64,000 nucleotides of DNA. Origin: Paraburkholderia sp. (GTDB lineage Bacteria > Pseudomonadota > Gammaproteobacteria > Burkholderiales > Burkholderiaceae). Below, piece by piece: positions 27,366 through 36,048 of the stretch. The stretch covers positions 45,922 through 109,921 of the forward strand of contig NZ_JAMXLH010000004.1 of the NCBI RefSeq assembly GCF_024281035.1. The letters are read 5' to 3'. Both the position numbers and the translations under genes were made by a program. Under the pieces are notes generated by a model. That model did no database searches. It was not told where the DNA came from and worked only from the letters and a program-made list of their open reading frames with translations. Within the stretch, counting starts at the first letter, position 1, and every line of letters begins with the position of its first letter.

Positions 27366-28670
27366 TCAGACCGATGCTTGCTGGGCAGGCTTGCGGCGCA
27401 GCAGCGCGTAGAGAATGATCGAGCCGAACGTCGCGGTACCGATGCCGCCAAGCCCGAATGCGCCGAGCTTCAGCGAGAAATCGCCTGCGCCGAGCACGAG
27501 CGTGACGGCGGCGACGATGAGGTTGCGGTTATCGGAGAAGTCGACCTTGTTGACGACCCAGATGCGCGCGCCGGTCACGGCGATGAGACCGAACACGACA
27601 ATCGACACGCCGCCGAGCACCGGACCCGGAATCGTCTGGATCACGGCGCCGAACTTCGGCGAGAAGCCGAGCACGATTGCGATCAGCGCGGCGACCACGA
27701 ACACGAGCGTCGAGTAGATCTTGGTGACGGCCATCACGCCGATATTCTCGGCGTAGGTGGTGACGCCCGTGCCGCCCGCGAAACCCGACACCATCGTGGC
27801 CAGACCGTCGCCGATGAACGCGCGGCCGATATAGCGGTCGAGGTTCACGCCCGTCATCGCGGAAACGGCCTTGATGTGACCGAGGTTCTCGGCGACGAGA
27901 ATCACGGCGACCGGCATGAGCAGGGTCATTGCGTGCACATCGAACACGGGCGCGCCGAACTTCGGCATGCCGAACCAGGCGGCGTTGCCGACGATCGCAA
28001 AATCGACCGGCTTGCCGAGGCCCATTCCGTTCGTGACGATTGCGTAGATCACGTAGGCGACCATCAGGCCGACGAGAATCAGAAGACGCTGCAGCATGCC
28101 GCGCGTAAACACCGCGACGCCGCCCACGCAGACTACCGTCATGAGCGCCATCCACGAATCGAACTGCGAGCCGCTCACGCCCTTCACGGCGATAGGCGCG
28201 AGATTCAGGCCGATCACGCAGACGATCGCGCCGGTGACGACGGGCGGCATCAGCGTTTCGATCCACTTCGTGCCGACCGCCGACACGATCAGGCCGATCA
28301 CGGCGTAGACCGCGCCGCACGCGATGATGCCGCCGAGCGCGACCGGAATGTTCGGATTCGGCCCGTGCCCGCTATAGCCCGTAATGGCGATCACGAGCCC
28401 GATGAACGCGAAGCTCGACCCGAGATAGCTCGGCACGCGGCCGCCCACCACGACGAAGAACAGCAGCGTGCCGATGCCGGACATGAAAATGCACAGATTC
28501 GGGTCAAATCCCATCAGCAGCGGCGCGAGAACGGTCGAGCCGAACATCGCGACCACGTGCTGCACGCCCATCGCGAACATCTGCGGCCAGGACAGGCGCT
28601 CGTGGGGAGCGACGACGCCCCTCGCGCCGCTCGACGCTTCACGCCAGCGGGGGAAATAAGAATCGGACAT
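27366..28670 (-). CDS. NCS2-family nucleobase permease (uracil permease-like)
   Basis: 434 residues with 12-14 hydrophobic segments. NCS2 signatures: QHVVAMFGSTVLAPLLMGFDPN in the first segments, VAENLGHIKAVSAMTGVNLDRYIGRAFIGDGLATM (conserved Glu of TM8 and the Asp-Gly) and GFAGGTGVTTYAENIGVM (TM10 Glu). This matches UraA/RutG-type inner-membrane H+-driven uracil or pyrimidine uptake better than the xanthine/uric-acid branch. Start 28670 follows GAGGAG. It is monocistronic with a terminator. Substrate is inferred. Confidence 0.88.
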   Translation of the reverse strand: MSDSYFPRWREASSGARGVVAPHERLSWPQMFAMGVQHVVAMFGSTVLAPLLMGFDPNLCIFMSGIGTLLFFVVVGGRVPSYLGSSFAFIGLVIAITGYSGHGPNPNIPVALGGIIACGAVYAVIGLIVSAVGTKWIETLMPPVVTGAIVCVIGLNLAPIAVKGVSGSQFDSWMALMTVVCVGGVAVFTRGMLQRLLILVGLMVAYVIYAIVTNGMGLGKPVDFAIVGNAAWFGMPKFGAPVFDVHAMTLLMPVAVILVAENLGHIKAVSAMTGVNLDRYIGRAFIGDGLATMVSGFAGGTGVTTYAENIGVMAVTKIYSTLVFVVAALIAIVLGFSPKFGAVIQTIPGPVLGGVSIVVFGLIAVTGARIWVVNKVDFSDNRNLIVAAVTLVLGAGDFSLKLGAFGLGGIGTATFGSIILYALLRRKPAQQASV

Positions 28671-28962
28671 CTGCGGCTCCTCTTGTGGGCGTGGTCTGCT
28701 GTTGTTGCTTTTGGGTTATGGACGATGCGGGACGATGCGCCCGCGTGGTCCGGCGGGTCATCTCGTTAAAAATCAGGCGCGAGTGTACGGAGCCGGAGTG
28801 CGCGTGGCAAGCCGTGGCAAACACGCTGCCGCCTCACTTCGGCGCCGACTTTCAGACTCATCCGATAGGTTTGGTGCGATGCGGCGACTACACTGATTTC
28901 GCTGCGTGACCGAGTAACACCCTCATCATGTAGCGGTCGTTAGCAATAAACTCTCCGACTTC

Positions 28963-28997
28963 CCGCTCACGCTTCCCGGCTTGAGCGGTTTTTTTTT
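28963..28997 (+). terminator. plus-strand intrinsic terminator with no plus-strand gene before it
   Basis: CCGCTCA (28963-28969) pairs with TGAGCGG (28982-28988), directly followed by nine T residues. The only genes around are on the minus strand (permease ending its leader at 28670, DUF2239 stop at 29050), so the plus-strand transcript it ends is not accounted for. The 28671-28962 interval shows no other feature. Confidence 0.75.
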
Positions 28998-29049
28998 GCC
29001 CGCCCGCCGGTCTGTCCGTCTCTCTGTCCGTTTCTCTGTCTGTCGCGCA

Positions 29050-29637
29050 TCAGGCGAAGGCATCCCGCGCAAGCGCCCCCGCATACTCCCGAACATCAAC
29101 CGGCCAGGCGTCGCTGGCCGCCTCGAAACGCGCCTTGTCGCCCGCGTAGAGCGCGCGCAGCGCGTCCTCATAGCCCGGCAGATTGCCCGCCAGCGCCGTC
29201 ATGAAACGGTGCGCCGCCTCTTGCGCCGCGCGCGCGCGCTCCTTCGTCTCGCTCGCGTGGCGCGCCGCGTCGACGAGCCGGCGCAGCACGACCGACGCAC
29301 CGCCCGGCTGCGCGCCGAGCCATTCCCAATGACGCGGCAGGAGCGTCACCTCGCGAGCGACCACGCCGAGCTTCGGGCGGCCCCGGCCACGCGGGGCCTC
29401 GTCCGCGAGGGGTTCGAGCGCGTCGGGCGCCTGCGCGGACAGACGCGCCGCCACATCCTGTGCGGTGCCGCGCAAATCGAATTCGACCGCACGCGCGTCG
29501 TTGTCGTCGAAAATCAGGATCGGCGCGTCTTCGCCTCGTTCGAGCGCCGCCTTCACCGCGAGCGCCACTGCCGCCGCCGTCCCGTGCGCCAGCCGGCGCG
29601 TACCCGCAAATGCCGTACAACCGAATGTCGCGACCAT
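29050..29637 (-). CDS. DUF2239 family protein
   Basis: 195 residues. It matches the DUF2239 pattern: CTAFAGTRRLAHGTAAAVAL at the start, ILIFDDNDARAVEFDLRG, RGRGRPKLGVVAREVTLLPRHWEWL in the centre and a C-terminal Ala-rich helical part. Function unknown; the RGRPKLGVVAREVTLLPRHW segment looks like a nucleic-acid-contact region. Start 29637 (MVATFG) is set by GGAG six bases before it; a TTG at 29661 is the alternative. A paired palindromic operator lies 33-78 bp upstream, so tight regulation is likely. Confidence 0.82.
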   Translation of the reverse strand: MVATFGCTAFAGTRRLAHGTAAAVALAVKAALERGEDAPILIFDDNDARAVEFDLRGTAQDVAARLSAQAPDALEPLADEAPRGRGRPKLGVVAREVTLLPRHWEWLGAQPGGASVVLRRLVDAARHASETKERARAAQEAAHRFMTALAGNLPGYEDALRALYAGDKARFEAASDAWPVDVREYAGALARDAFA

Positions 29638-29669
29638 CTGTCGCTCCGTTTGTGGGATCAAGACGGCGC

Positions 29670-29715
29670 ATTTTATCCGGGTAAAAATTACGACGCAATA
29701 TTACCCGGATAAAAT
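29670..29715. promoter_or_regulatory. paired operator TTATCCGGGTAA / TTACCCGGATAA
   Basis: ATTTTATCCGGGTAA (29670-29684) and its exact reverse complement (29701-29715) are 16 bp apart. Each arm contains a 12-mer that is itself nearly palindromic, and the centres are 31 bp apart, about three helical turns. It sits just upstream of the DUF2239 start. It looks like two dimer sites for one repressor; which one is unknown. Confidence 0.65.
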
Positions 29716-29753
29716 TTCCATCATCCCAACGGGAAACAGCGGCCCTCTGCCCT

Positions 29754-31238
29754 CTACGTTGCGCCGGCAAAACCGGGCTGCCACGCCACGACGCGGTTGC
29801 GCCCCGCACGCTTTGCGGCGTAGAGGGCCGCATCGGCGGCTTCGTTGAGATCACCCCACGAAACAAACGTCCCCGCCGACGTGCTCGCAACCCCCACGCT
29901 CACCGTCAGTACCCCGTTCGCCGCATCCTCGTGCCGTATCGCGAGCGCTTCGACCGCGGCGCGCACCTGCTCGCCGACTGCGCGCGCGCCGGCCTCGTCG
30001 GTGTTGGGCAGCATCAGCACGAACTCCTCGCCGCCAAAGCGCGCCGCACAGTCGCCCGCGCGGCGCGCGTAATCGTTCACGACATGCGCCACCGCAGCCA
30101 GCGCGCCGTCGCCCGCGTGATGGCCGTAGCGGTCGTTGTAGAGCTTGAAGCGGTCGATGTCGAACATCAGCATCGCGAGCGGACTGCCCGTGCGCCGCAC
30201 GCGCAGCCATTCGTTGCTGGCGCGCGCCTCGAAAGCACGCCGGTTGGCGAGAGACGTGAGCGCATCCGTGCCGGCCTGCGCGCGCAGTTCCGCTTCGAGC
30301 GCGGCGCGCTGACGCAACTGCCGCGCGAGCAGCACGCCCGCCCCGATCAGCGATATGTCGAGCACGGCAGTCAGCGCGCCGATGAACCACGCGCGCAAGC
30401 GCCACTCACGGTAGATCTCGCGTGTACTCAGCCCGACGCTGAACACGAGCGGGAAGCCCTGCACGCGCCTGAACGCATACCAGCGCCGTATGCCATCGAC
30501 CTGTCCGTTGGCGAAGAAACCGCCGGAATCTTCATGGTCGATACGCTGAAAAACCGGGGCCCCCTGGACGCTCGTGCCGACAAGCTTCGGATCGTACGGG
30601 CGGCGCATGAGCAACGTGCCGTCTGCGAGCGTGATCACGAGGACACCGTCCGTGCCGATATCGACGCCGCTGAACAACTGCCGGAAATATTCGAGGCGCA
30701 TGGTCACGACCACGGCCCCCGCGAACGAGCCGTCGGGATTCGACAGGCGACGACTCATCGCGATGCTCATCTCCGTTGGACCGTTACCCGGAATGAACGG
30801 ATGGCTCACGAAGAGGCCCGTGTGCGGCGACGTGTGCTGCGCCGCGAAGTAATCGCAATCGGCGATGTTGAGGTGGCGCTGCGTATGCCTGCGCGAATCG
30901 TAATAGACGTCGCCGGCGGCATCGGCGACGAGAAGCACGCCGAGATTCTTCGTCATCGCCGCGCGGTCGAACAGCACACTCTGGCGAATCTCCATGGGCA
31001 GGGCCGCAACGCGCGGATCATCGAGTCCGTCGATCACGGCCTGCAGAGAAAGATCGTAGAGCTCGAGGTTGCGCTCCGTGTCGCGCTCGAAGAGCAACGC
31101 GATGTTGTAGGCCGCGGCGCGCGCCTGCGCGAGCGCATCGCGGCGCATCTGCTGCATGACCAACGCGGTGATCAGCGTCACGAAGGCGGCAAGCGCGATG
31201 GCAACGATCAAGACGAGGATCGGGCGGCGGGTCAACAT
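29754..31238 (-). CDS. membrane diguanylate cyclase, Cache-GGEEF
   Basis: 494 residues. TM1 at about residues 8-29, a periplasmic double-Cache sensory region (about 35-275; VYYDSRRHTQRHLNI, MSIAMSRRLSNPDGSFAG), TM2 near 290-310, then a GGDEF domain from about 330: DALTSLANRRAFE, MFDIDRFKLYNDRYGHHAGD, active-site GGEEF. The RxxD inhibitory site (RAGD) lies five residues before GGEEF, so product feedback is expected. Predicted to make c-di-GMP in response to a small periplasmic ligand. Start 31238 (MLTRRPIL). Confidence 0.92.
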   Translation of the reverse strand: MLTRRPILVLIVAIALAAFVTLITALVMQQMRRDALAQARAAAYNIALLFERDTERNLELYDLSLQAVIDGLDDPRVAALPMEIRQSVLFDRAAMTKNLGVLLVADAAGDVYYDSRRHTQRHLNIADCDYFAAQHTSPHTGLFVSHPFIPGNGPTEMSIAMSRRLSNPDGSFAGAVVVTMRLEYFRQLFSGVDIGTDGVLVITLADGTLLMRRPYDPKLVGTSVQGAPVFQRIDHEDSGGFFANGQVDGIRRWYAFRRVQGFPLVFSVGLSTREIYREWRLRAWFIGALTAVLDISLIGAGVLLARQLRQRAALEAELRAQAGTDALTSLANRRAFEARASNEWLRVRRTGSPLAMLMFDIDRFKLYNDRYGHHAGDGALAAVAHVVNDYARRAGDCAARFGGEEFVLMLPNTDEAGARAVGEQVRAAVEALAIRHEDAANGVLTVSVGVASTSAGTFVSWGDLNEAADAALYAAKRAGRNRVVAWQPGFAGAT

Positions 31239-31588
31239 GGCGTGGCGAGCCTTGCCTCCTTGAGCCTGGGGGAAGGAATGGCCGCAGCGGCTTGGACGGC
31301 GGCCTGCCCGGCGCAGCGCGCGCCGGACGCGCATCGAGTGTAACCCGGCATGTTGGGCGCACGTTTCGCGGATGTGCCGTGCATGCGTGGCGCGCTTTAG
31401 TGCCGCCGATGGTATGGGATGTCGCTGCCGGAATCGACGCCGCGCAAATCATGGGCCATGGCGCATCGATTGGCGGGCTTGTTCGCTGTGCTTTCGGTGG
31501 GCGCTCGATATCCGTGACTACCCGACGCCTCGTCCCGTCTGCGGGATGCGGTGTCCCTCGACGAAAGCGAATACTTTCGGCTGCGCGC
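31239..31588. other. gene-free interval
   Basis: 350 bp upstream of the diguanylate cyclase. A small CGAAAG / CTTTCG hairpin lies near 31562-31579. No gene or RNA supported. Confidence 0.45.
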
Positions 31589-31882
31589 CTAGAAACCGTG
31601 GGTCACAAGCGACAGCACGGAAAGATCCGGATGCGTGCCGTCGACGATGCTGTGCCCCACGGAAAGCGCCTCTTCAGTTGCCTCTTCCTCGGTGCGGAAC
31701 GTTTCGTCGCCGCCCGGATGATAGGGCACCGTGTGGCCAGGCAAGGCCGGATCGGCGCCCGGGTGGCAAACATAGGCGGTGTAGGTGTAGCGGTTGCTGC
31801 CATCGTCCGCCGGAGCCGGCGAAACGTGGATCTCGAACCCCTCGTAATCGAACTTCCGGAAAAGCGCTTGCGGACCGGACAT
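31589..31882 (-). CDS. small hypothetical protein
   Basis: 97 residues, start MSGPQALF set by GGAGG five bases upstream. Beta-rich sequence (YEGFEIHVSPAP, YTYTAYVCHPG, HPGGDETFRTEEEATEEAL) ending in a helix and strand. It resembles small single-domain cytosolic proteins of unknown role; I do not recognise the family. Codon use is typical of the chromosome. Confidence 0.65.
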   Translation of the reverse strand: MSGPQALFRKFDYEGFEIHVSPAPADDGSNRYTYTAYVCHPGADPALPGHTVPYHPGGDETFRTEEEATEEALSVGHSIVDGTHPDLSVLSLVTHGF

Positions 31883-32094
31883 GACGGCCTCCGTTTGCCG
31901 CGCTGCCATGCGGCGTCGACTCGGACCCGCTCGCGGATGGTGCGTCGGGCCGATGCGGGAAGTTTAGGCCATCGCTGGGAGGATGGCGGGGGTGGGTCGT
32001 CAGCCGGAGGTCGGAGTTCGGAGTTCGGGATGCTTGTCGACTGGCGGTTGTCGTCTAGGATTGGGAGATGTCCTCGTCCTTCCGGAGTCCCACC

Positions 32095-32541
32095 ATGGCT
32101 ACTCACACGATCCGGTTGCATCGCGTGCTCCGCTGCCCACCCGAGCGCCTCTATCGCGCCTTTTTAGACCCCGATGCGCTCGTTAAATGGCTGGCGCCGA
32201 ATGGCTTCGTCGCGATTGTGCATCACCTCGATGCGAAGGTCGGCGGGAGGTATCGGATGTCGTTCAGGAACTTCACTACAAGTGAGGAGCACTCGTTTAA
32301 TGGCGAATATCTCGAACTGGTGCCCAATGAGCGGATCCGGTACAGCGGAGTATTCGACAATCCAAATCTGCCCGGCACGATGGAGACGAGTGTGGTGCTG
32401 CAAGGCGTGTTTTGCGGAACCACGTTGAGCGTCGTGCAGGATGGGGTTCCAGAGGTGATTCCCGCCGAGGCTTGTTATCTCGGGTGGCAGGAGTCGCTTG
32501 TGTTGCTGGGGTTGTTGGTGGAGGCGGAGATTAAGGGGTAA
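32095..32541 (+). CDS. SRPBCC/AHSA1-family protein
   Basis: 148 residues. The START-like helix-grip fold is visible: TIRLHRVLRCPPERLYRAFLDPDALVKWLAPNGF at the N terminus, a central GGRYRMSFRN strand, ERIRYSGVFDNP, then the C-terminal helix YLGWQESLVLLGLLVEAEI. AHSA1-like proteins bind hydrophobic ligands; many are uncharacterised. Start 32095 follows GGAG. It is the last chromosomal gene before the integrated element. Confidence 0.85.
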   Translation: MATHTIRLHRVLRCPPERLYRAFLDPDALVKWLAPNGFVAIVHHLDAKVGGRYRMSFRNFTTSEEHSFNGEYLELVPNERIRYSGVFDNPNLPGTMETSVVLQGVFCGTTLSVVQDGVPEVIPAEACYLGWQESLVLLGLLVEAEIKG

Positions 32542-32726
32542 TTCTCATATGCGGAAATGCGGGGGAGACGAATCGCGGGGAAAACGTCGCGATATCGGCG
32601 TGTATCGAACGATTGATCGCACAACGGCCCACTGTCGTCGTCGGCATCGCCACTGGTAGTTGCCTGTCAGCCTTTTGTCGCTGGAGGACCGCTAACCCAG
32701 ACTGCGACGGAACTGGCGCACAAATG

Positions 32727-32753
32727 AAAAAACCGGCCTAAGCGACCGGTTTT
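32727..32753 (-). terminator. original terminator of the tRNA-Ala transcript
   Basis: AAAACCGG / CCGGTTTT with a nine-base loop, ending in a T run on the minus strand, 13 bp beyond the tRNA 3'-half copy at 32767. Before insertion this would have followed the tRNA-Ala gene directly. Confidence 0.75.
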
Positions 32754-32765
32754 AAAGGGAATTCG

Positions 32766-32811
32766 TTGGTGGAGCGGAGGAGGATCGAACTCCCGACCTT
32801 CGCATTGCGAA
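32766..32811. repeat. attL: 46-bp copy of the tRNA-Ala 3' half
   Basis: Identical to 50108-50153. It spans from the CCA end to the anticodon loop of the tRNA (minus strand), then diverges, so it is not a working tRNA. The boundary in the anticodon loop fits integrases that cross over there. Confidence 0.93.
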
Positions 32812-32908
32812 TGCCCGAACTAGCCATTTCACGAGAATGCTGTAGCCTAGTCACATCAATACATTACGAGCACTCCCAGCTTACCAGTGGAGCAGTGATT
32901 GGCTTTTT

Positions 32909-32929
32909 TGTCCCAATCCTGTCCCACTG
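32909..32929 (+). promoter_or_regulatory. putative left arm-type integrase site
   Basis: GTCCCAATCCTGTCCCACTG contains two GTCCCA units 11 bp apart. A near copy lies at 49907-49928 close to the other end, in the same orientation. Matched short repeats inside both ends are typical of integrase arm-binding sites. Confidence 0.55.
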
Positions 32930-32957
32930 ACAGCAGAGACGAGAAAGAACACCAACA

Positions 32958-34109
32958 ATGGCCAACTTTCGAAAGCGCGGTGAACTGCAGTGGCAGGCGC
33001 GGGTTCGCCGCAAGGGCTACCCCGATCAAGTTAAGACGTTCAACTCTCGAGTCGAGGCCGAGGAATGGGCCAGAGCCATAGAACACCAGATCGACCGAGG
33101 CGCGTTTGTCAGCCGAGCGGAGGCCGAAGCCACGTCACTGTATGAGGCACTGGAACGGTACGAACGTGAGGTGACAGCACACAAAAACGGCGTGGAAGCC
33201 GAGAAGTCTGTCCTACGCATCTGGAAAGGAACCGATCTGGCCTTGCGAAGCATGCCGGTAATTCGCAGCGTAGACATCGCCAAGTTGCGCGATGAGTGGC
33301 TGAAGACCCTAAAACCAGCCACCGTCCTGCGACGCCTCCAAGTGCTCTCGCATGTCTTCAACATTGCCCGCAAGGAATGGGGCATGGAGAGCCTGTCGAA
33401 CCCGCTTGAGCTTGTCCGCAAGCCGCAACCCAACAATGCGCGCATCAGACGCATCGCAACTGTTGAACGCGCCGGCGTCGTCGCGAACGGCGAAGCACTG
33501 CCAGAGCCCGGCAATGATGCGGCCGAACGGGATTCCACCCGTGAAACTCCGGACGATGAACTGGAGCGGGTCATTACAGCTACGGGTTCCAGCATCCTGC
33601 CTGCAATAGTCCGGCTGGCTGTGGAAACGGCCATGAGGCGGGGCGAAATTGTCAGCTTGCGCTGGGAGCACATCGACCTAAACGATCGCGTGGCACATCT
33701 GCCGAAAACCAAGAACGGCGAATCACGCGACGTGCCACTGTCTTCGAAGGCTGTGGCTGTGCTTAAGGTCCTGATGTCGAAAGACGAAAATCAGGATAAA
33801 CACAACATCGAAGAGGATGACAGCCGCGTGTTTAAAATACGGAGCGATGCGGTAACGCGTGCCTTTGAGCGTGCCGTAGAGCGCGCAAGACGGCTCTACG
33901 AAGATGAATGCAAGGAAACAGGAGCACGGCCGTCCCCGAAGTACCTGACTGATCTGCGCTTCCACGATCTCCGGCATGAAGCGACTTCGCGCCTGGCGGC
34001 GATCTTCCCGATGCACGAGTTGACGAAGATCACCGGCCATAAAGACCCGCGCATGCTGATGCGGTACTACCACCCACGTGCGAAGGATCTAGCAAAGAGG
34101 CTAGGCTAA
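32958..34109 (+). CDS. int: site-specific tyrosine integrase
   Basis: 383 residues. N-terminal arm/core-binding region (WQARVRRKGYPDQVKTF, a phage-integrase SAM-like domain about residues 60-150), then the catalytic domain with all residues: Arg in TAMRRGEI, Lys in KTKNGESR, HDLRHEATSR (His-x-x-Arg), GHKD (His) and the nucleophile Tyr in MRYYHPRAKDL. It lies 146 bp from attL and should catalyse integration into tRNA-Ala(CGC). It is small-phage/ICE-like. The ribosome site is weak. An unusual feature is that it lies at the end opposite the intact tRNA. Confidence 0.93.
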   Translation: MANFRKRGELQWQARVRRKGYPDQVKTFNSRVEAEEWARAIEHQIDRGAFVSRAEAEATSLYEALERYEREVTAHKNGVEAEKSVLRIWKGTDLALRSMPVIRSVDIAKLRDEWLKTLKPATVLRRLQVLSHVFNIARKEWGMESLSNPLELVRKPQPNNARIRRIATVERAGVVANGEALPEPGNDAAERDSTRETPDDELERVITATGSSILPAIVRLAVETAMRRGEIVSLRWEHIDLNDRVAHLPKTKNGESRDVPLSSKAVAVLKVLMSKDENQDKHNIEEDDSRVFKIRSDAVTRAFERAVERARRLYEDECKETGARPSPKYLTDLRFHDLRHEATSRLAAIFPMHELTKITGHKDPRMLMRYYHPRAKDLAKRLG

Positions 34110-34290
34110 CCCGCGTGTTGGAATTTGAAATTTGCCCCTATCGCAGGGTACCTAGAGAAATCAAGCACATACGAGCGTATGTCTACAGCAGCAGAAAGTA
34201 TTTACGCATCAGTAACTTAGCGTAGTTTTGCGCAGCCCATCCAAGCTGACGTCTGTACCGCAGTTGTACCGATGCCAGTCACCGTTACGG

Positions 34291-35250
34291 CTACACATGA
34301 ATACGTTCCACCTCGTCCAGGCTGATGTCGCCATGGCGCCGGTCATAGAGCTGCGTGGTGCGCGTCGACGCGTGATTGGCCATGGTAGCCGCATTCTCGA
34401 GCGTGCCGCCGTTCTTCAGGTAGGCGGTGATCCCGGTGGCGCGGAACGTGTGGTTGCCGATCTTCGTCGCAATGCCCGCGGCCGCCGCGCGCCGGCGCAC
34501 CATGGCGTAGGCGTTCGCCTGCGGCAGCGGCGTCGTGCTCAGCCGACCGGTGCCGCGCGTGATCGTGCGAAAGAGCAGCCCCTTCGGGTCGACGGCAATG
34601 TCGGTCTCCTCGAGGTAGGCGTGCAGGTAGGCTTCCAGCGTGTGGTGGCACGGCATCGCGTGCGCCTTGCCACCCTTCTCGCGCAGGCGCACCCACAGGC
34701 GACGGTTCTGTATGTAGACATCTTCCACGCGCATCGCGAGCGCCGCACCGACCCGTGCGAACGAAAACACCATCAGGGCGATCAGCGCGCGGTCGCGCAG
34801 CCCGATCGGTGTGCTCACGTCGATGCTGTCGAGCAGCTGCCGCGCCTCGGCCGCCTGGAGCACGGGCGTGGCGCCAGTGCGCGCCGAGTGCGCGGGCCCG
34901 CGCACCGAGGCGGCCGGGTTCAGCGGCACGACCTGGCCCGTGACGAGCCAGTCGAACAGGTGGCGGATCGCCGCGAGCTGCTGCTTGACGGTCGGCGCCG
35001 CATGCGTGGCCGTCTGCAGCTCGATCCAGGCCGCGACGTGCAGCGGCTGCACGGCCGTGATCGACGTCACGCCGGCGCCTTCGCACCAGGCGAGGAAGTC
35101 TCCGGCCGCGCGGGCATAGGCGCGGCGCGTGTGCGGGTTGCGGATTGCCGACGCGAAGAATTCGAGAAAGCGCATGCCGGCGCGTTCACCCGCTGCCTCG
35201 ACCAGCGCAGGTACAGACGCCGCGCATGCGAACGGAACGAGGGGGGTCAT
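34291..35250 (-). CDS. second tyrosine recombinase (XerC/D-like)
   Basis: 319 residues, unrelated in detail to the element integrase. N-terminal SAM-like domain (NPHTRRAYARAAGDFLAWCE), catalytic Arg in FSFARVGAAL, Lys in REKGGKAH, HTFRATGITAYL (His-x-x-Arg), NHAS (His in MANHAST) and Tyr in TQLYDRR. Recombinases of this kind occur on broad-host-range plasmids, where they may resolve multimers. Its start overlaps the stop of the upstream CxxC protein (ATGA), so it is translated in a three-gene minus-strand operon (36034 to 34291). Target site unknown. Confidence 0.88.
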   Translation of the reverse strand: MTPLVPFACAASVPALVEAAGERAGMRFLEFFASAIRNPHTRRAYARAAGDFLAWCEGAGVTSITAVQPLHVAAWIELQTATHAAPTVKQQLAAIRHLFDWLVTGQVVPLNPAASVRGPAHSARTGATPVLQAAEARQLLDSIDVSTPIGLRDRALIALMVFSFARVGAALAMRVEDVYIQNRRLWVRLREKGGKAHAMPCHHTLEAYLHAYLEETDIAVDPKGLLFRTITRGTGRLSTTPLPQANAYAMVRRRAAAAGIATKIGNHTFRATGITAYLKNGGTLENAATMANHASTRTTQLYDRRHGDISLDEVERIHV

Positions 35251-35585
35251 GCGTCGTCGCTGCCCGCTGGTCCGCGAGGCGGGCGCGGCCGGTCCGCTTC
35301 GCGGCCATCCCATTCGGATCGTAGCCGCTCCTGATACGCCAGACCATCGGGCTCCGGTGGCGTGATGCGCAGCCACGCGCCGAGCGTGTCCCTGAGGCAC
35401 TGCGGACACAAGTCGAGACTGACCTTATTGCCGTCCCCGAAGATCGAGCCGAAGCCGCCCCAGAGCGACAGCGACACACGCTCATGCCAGCCGGAATCAT
35501 GATCGTCCGGCGTCATCCGCTTCTGGCACCGATCGCAGGTACAAGCAACCACTTCCTGCACCGTTTTGTTCTCGTATTCGAGCAT
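35247..35585 (-). CDS. hypothetical protein with paired Cys motifs
   Basis: 112 residues. CTCDRCQKRM near the N terminus and LCPQCLRDTL about 45 residues later give four cysteines in the CxxC...CxxC arrangement of a zinc ribbon, with a Trp/Gly-rich strand (SLSLWGGFGSIFGDG) between. The C-terminal 35 residues are Arg/Pro-rich. Start MLEYENK at 35585 is chosen from GGGAG five bases before it. It overlaps the second recombinase by 4 bp. Function unknown; a small zinc-binding regulator or accessory of the recombinase is possible. Confidence 0.65.
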   Translation of the reverse strand: MLEYENKTVQEVVACTCDRCQKRMTPDDHDSGWHERVSLSLWGGFGSIFGDGNKVSLDLCPQCLRDTLGAWLRITPPEPDGLAYQERLRSEWDGREADRPRPPRGPAGSDDA

Positions 35586-35587
35586 CG

Positions 35588-36034
35588 CTACTCCCATGAC
35601 TCTTTGCGAATTTGATCGAGAGCGGGGCTGTCACCTTTGATGTGCTCACCGCACGCTGTGCGTGCATAGGCCTTTCCGAGGCTTTTCGATCGCTTGATCA
35701 CCGGCTCGATAGCGAAATACACAGATACCGCTTCGCGCGATTCAAGCCGGCGCGGCCAAGGCTTGCCGTCAAAAACTTGGGGCTGCGTGATCGTGAACCG
35801 CTTTCCACGACCATTTCGCAACATGAATCCGACCTCTGAGATCGTTACGGCAAAACTGCTGAGATTAAGGACCTCGATGGAAAACCCCGGATGTCCGTGC
35901 GGCACTGAAATCGCAAATGCCGGACGAACGCGAAGGCGTGCGCGCCGCTGGCTGATCGTATTCCAGGTGTTCATGACACCCAACGCTGCGCCGAGAAGGG
36001 CCACACCGGTCGTAACCGAGTTCTGCAGGTCCAA
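35588..36034 (-). CDS. membrane-anchored hypothetical protein, TTG start
   Basis: 148 residues. An N-terminal hydrophobic segment (VTTGVALLGAALGVMNTW) is followed by an all-beta stretch (FAISVPHGHPGFSIEVLNLSS, VTISEVGFMLRNG) of the kind seen in phage or ICE-encoded membrane proteins, and a basic C-terminal part. The only plausible initiator is TTG at 36034 with AAGGGGG eight bases upstream. It is the first gene of the minus-strand operon leading to the second recombinase. A perfect palindrome lies just upstream. Function not recognised. Confidence 0.6.
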   Translation of the reverse strand: MDLQNSVTTGVALLGAALGVMNTWNTISQRRARLRVRPAFAISVPHGHPGFSIEVLNLSSFAVTISEVGFMLRNGRGKRFTITQPQVFDGKPWPRRLESREAVSVYFAIEPVIKRSKSLGKAYARTACGEHIKGDSPALDQIRKESWE

Positions 36035-36048
36035 AAGATGCCCCCTTT

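Noticed and set aside
32767..32840. Second tRNA-Ala gene at the left end of the element
   Set aside because: Only the 3' half from the anticodon loop is present; the rest does not fold as a tRNA, so it is an attachment-site copy.
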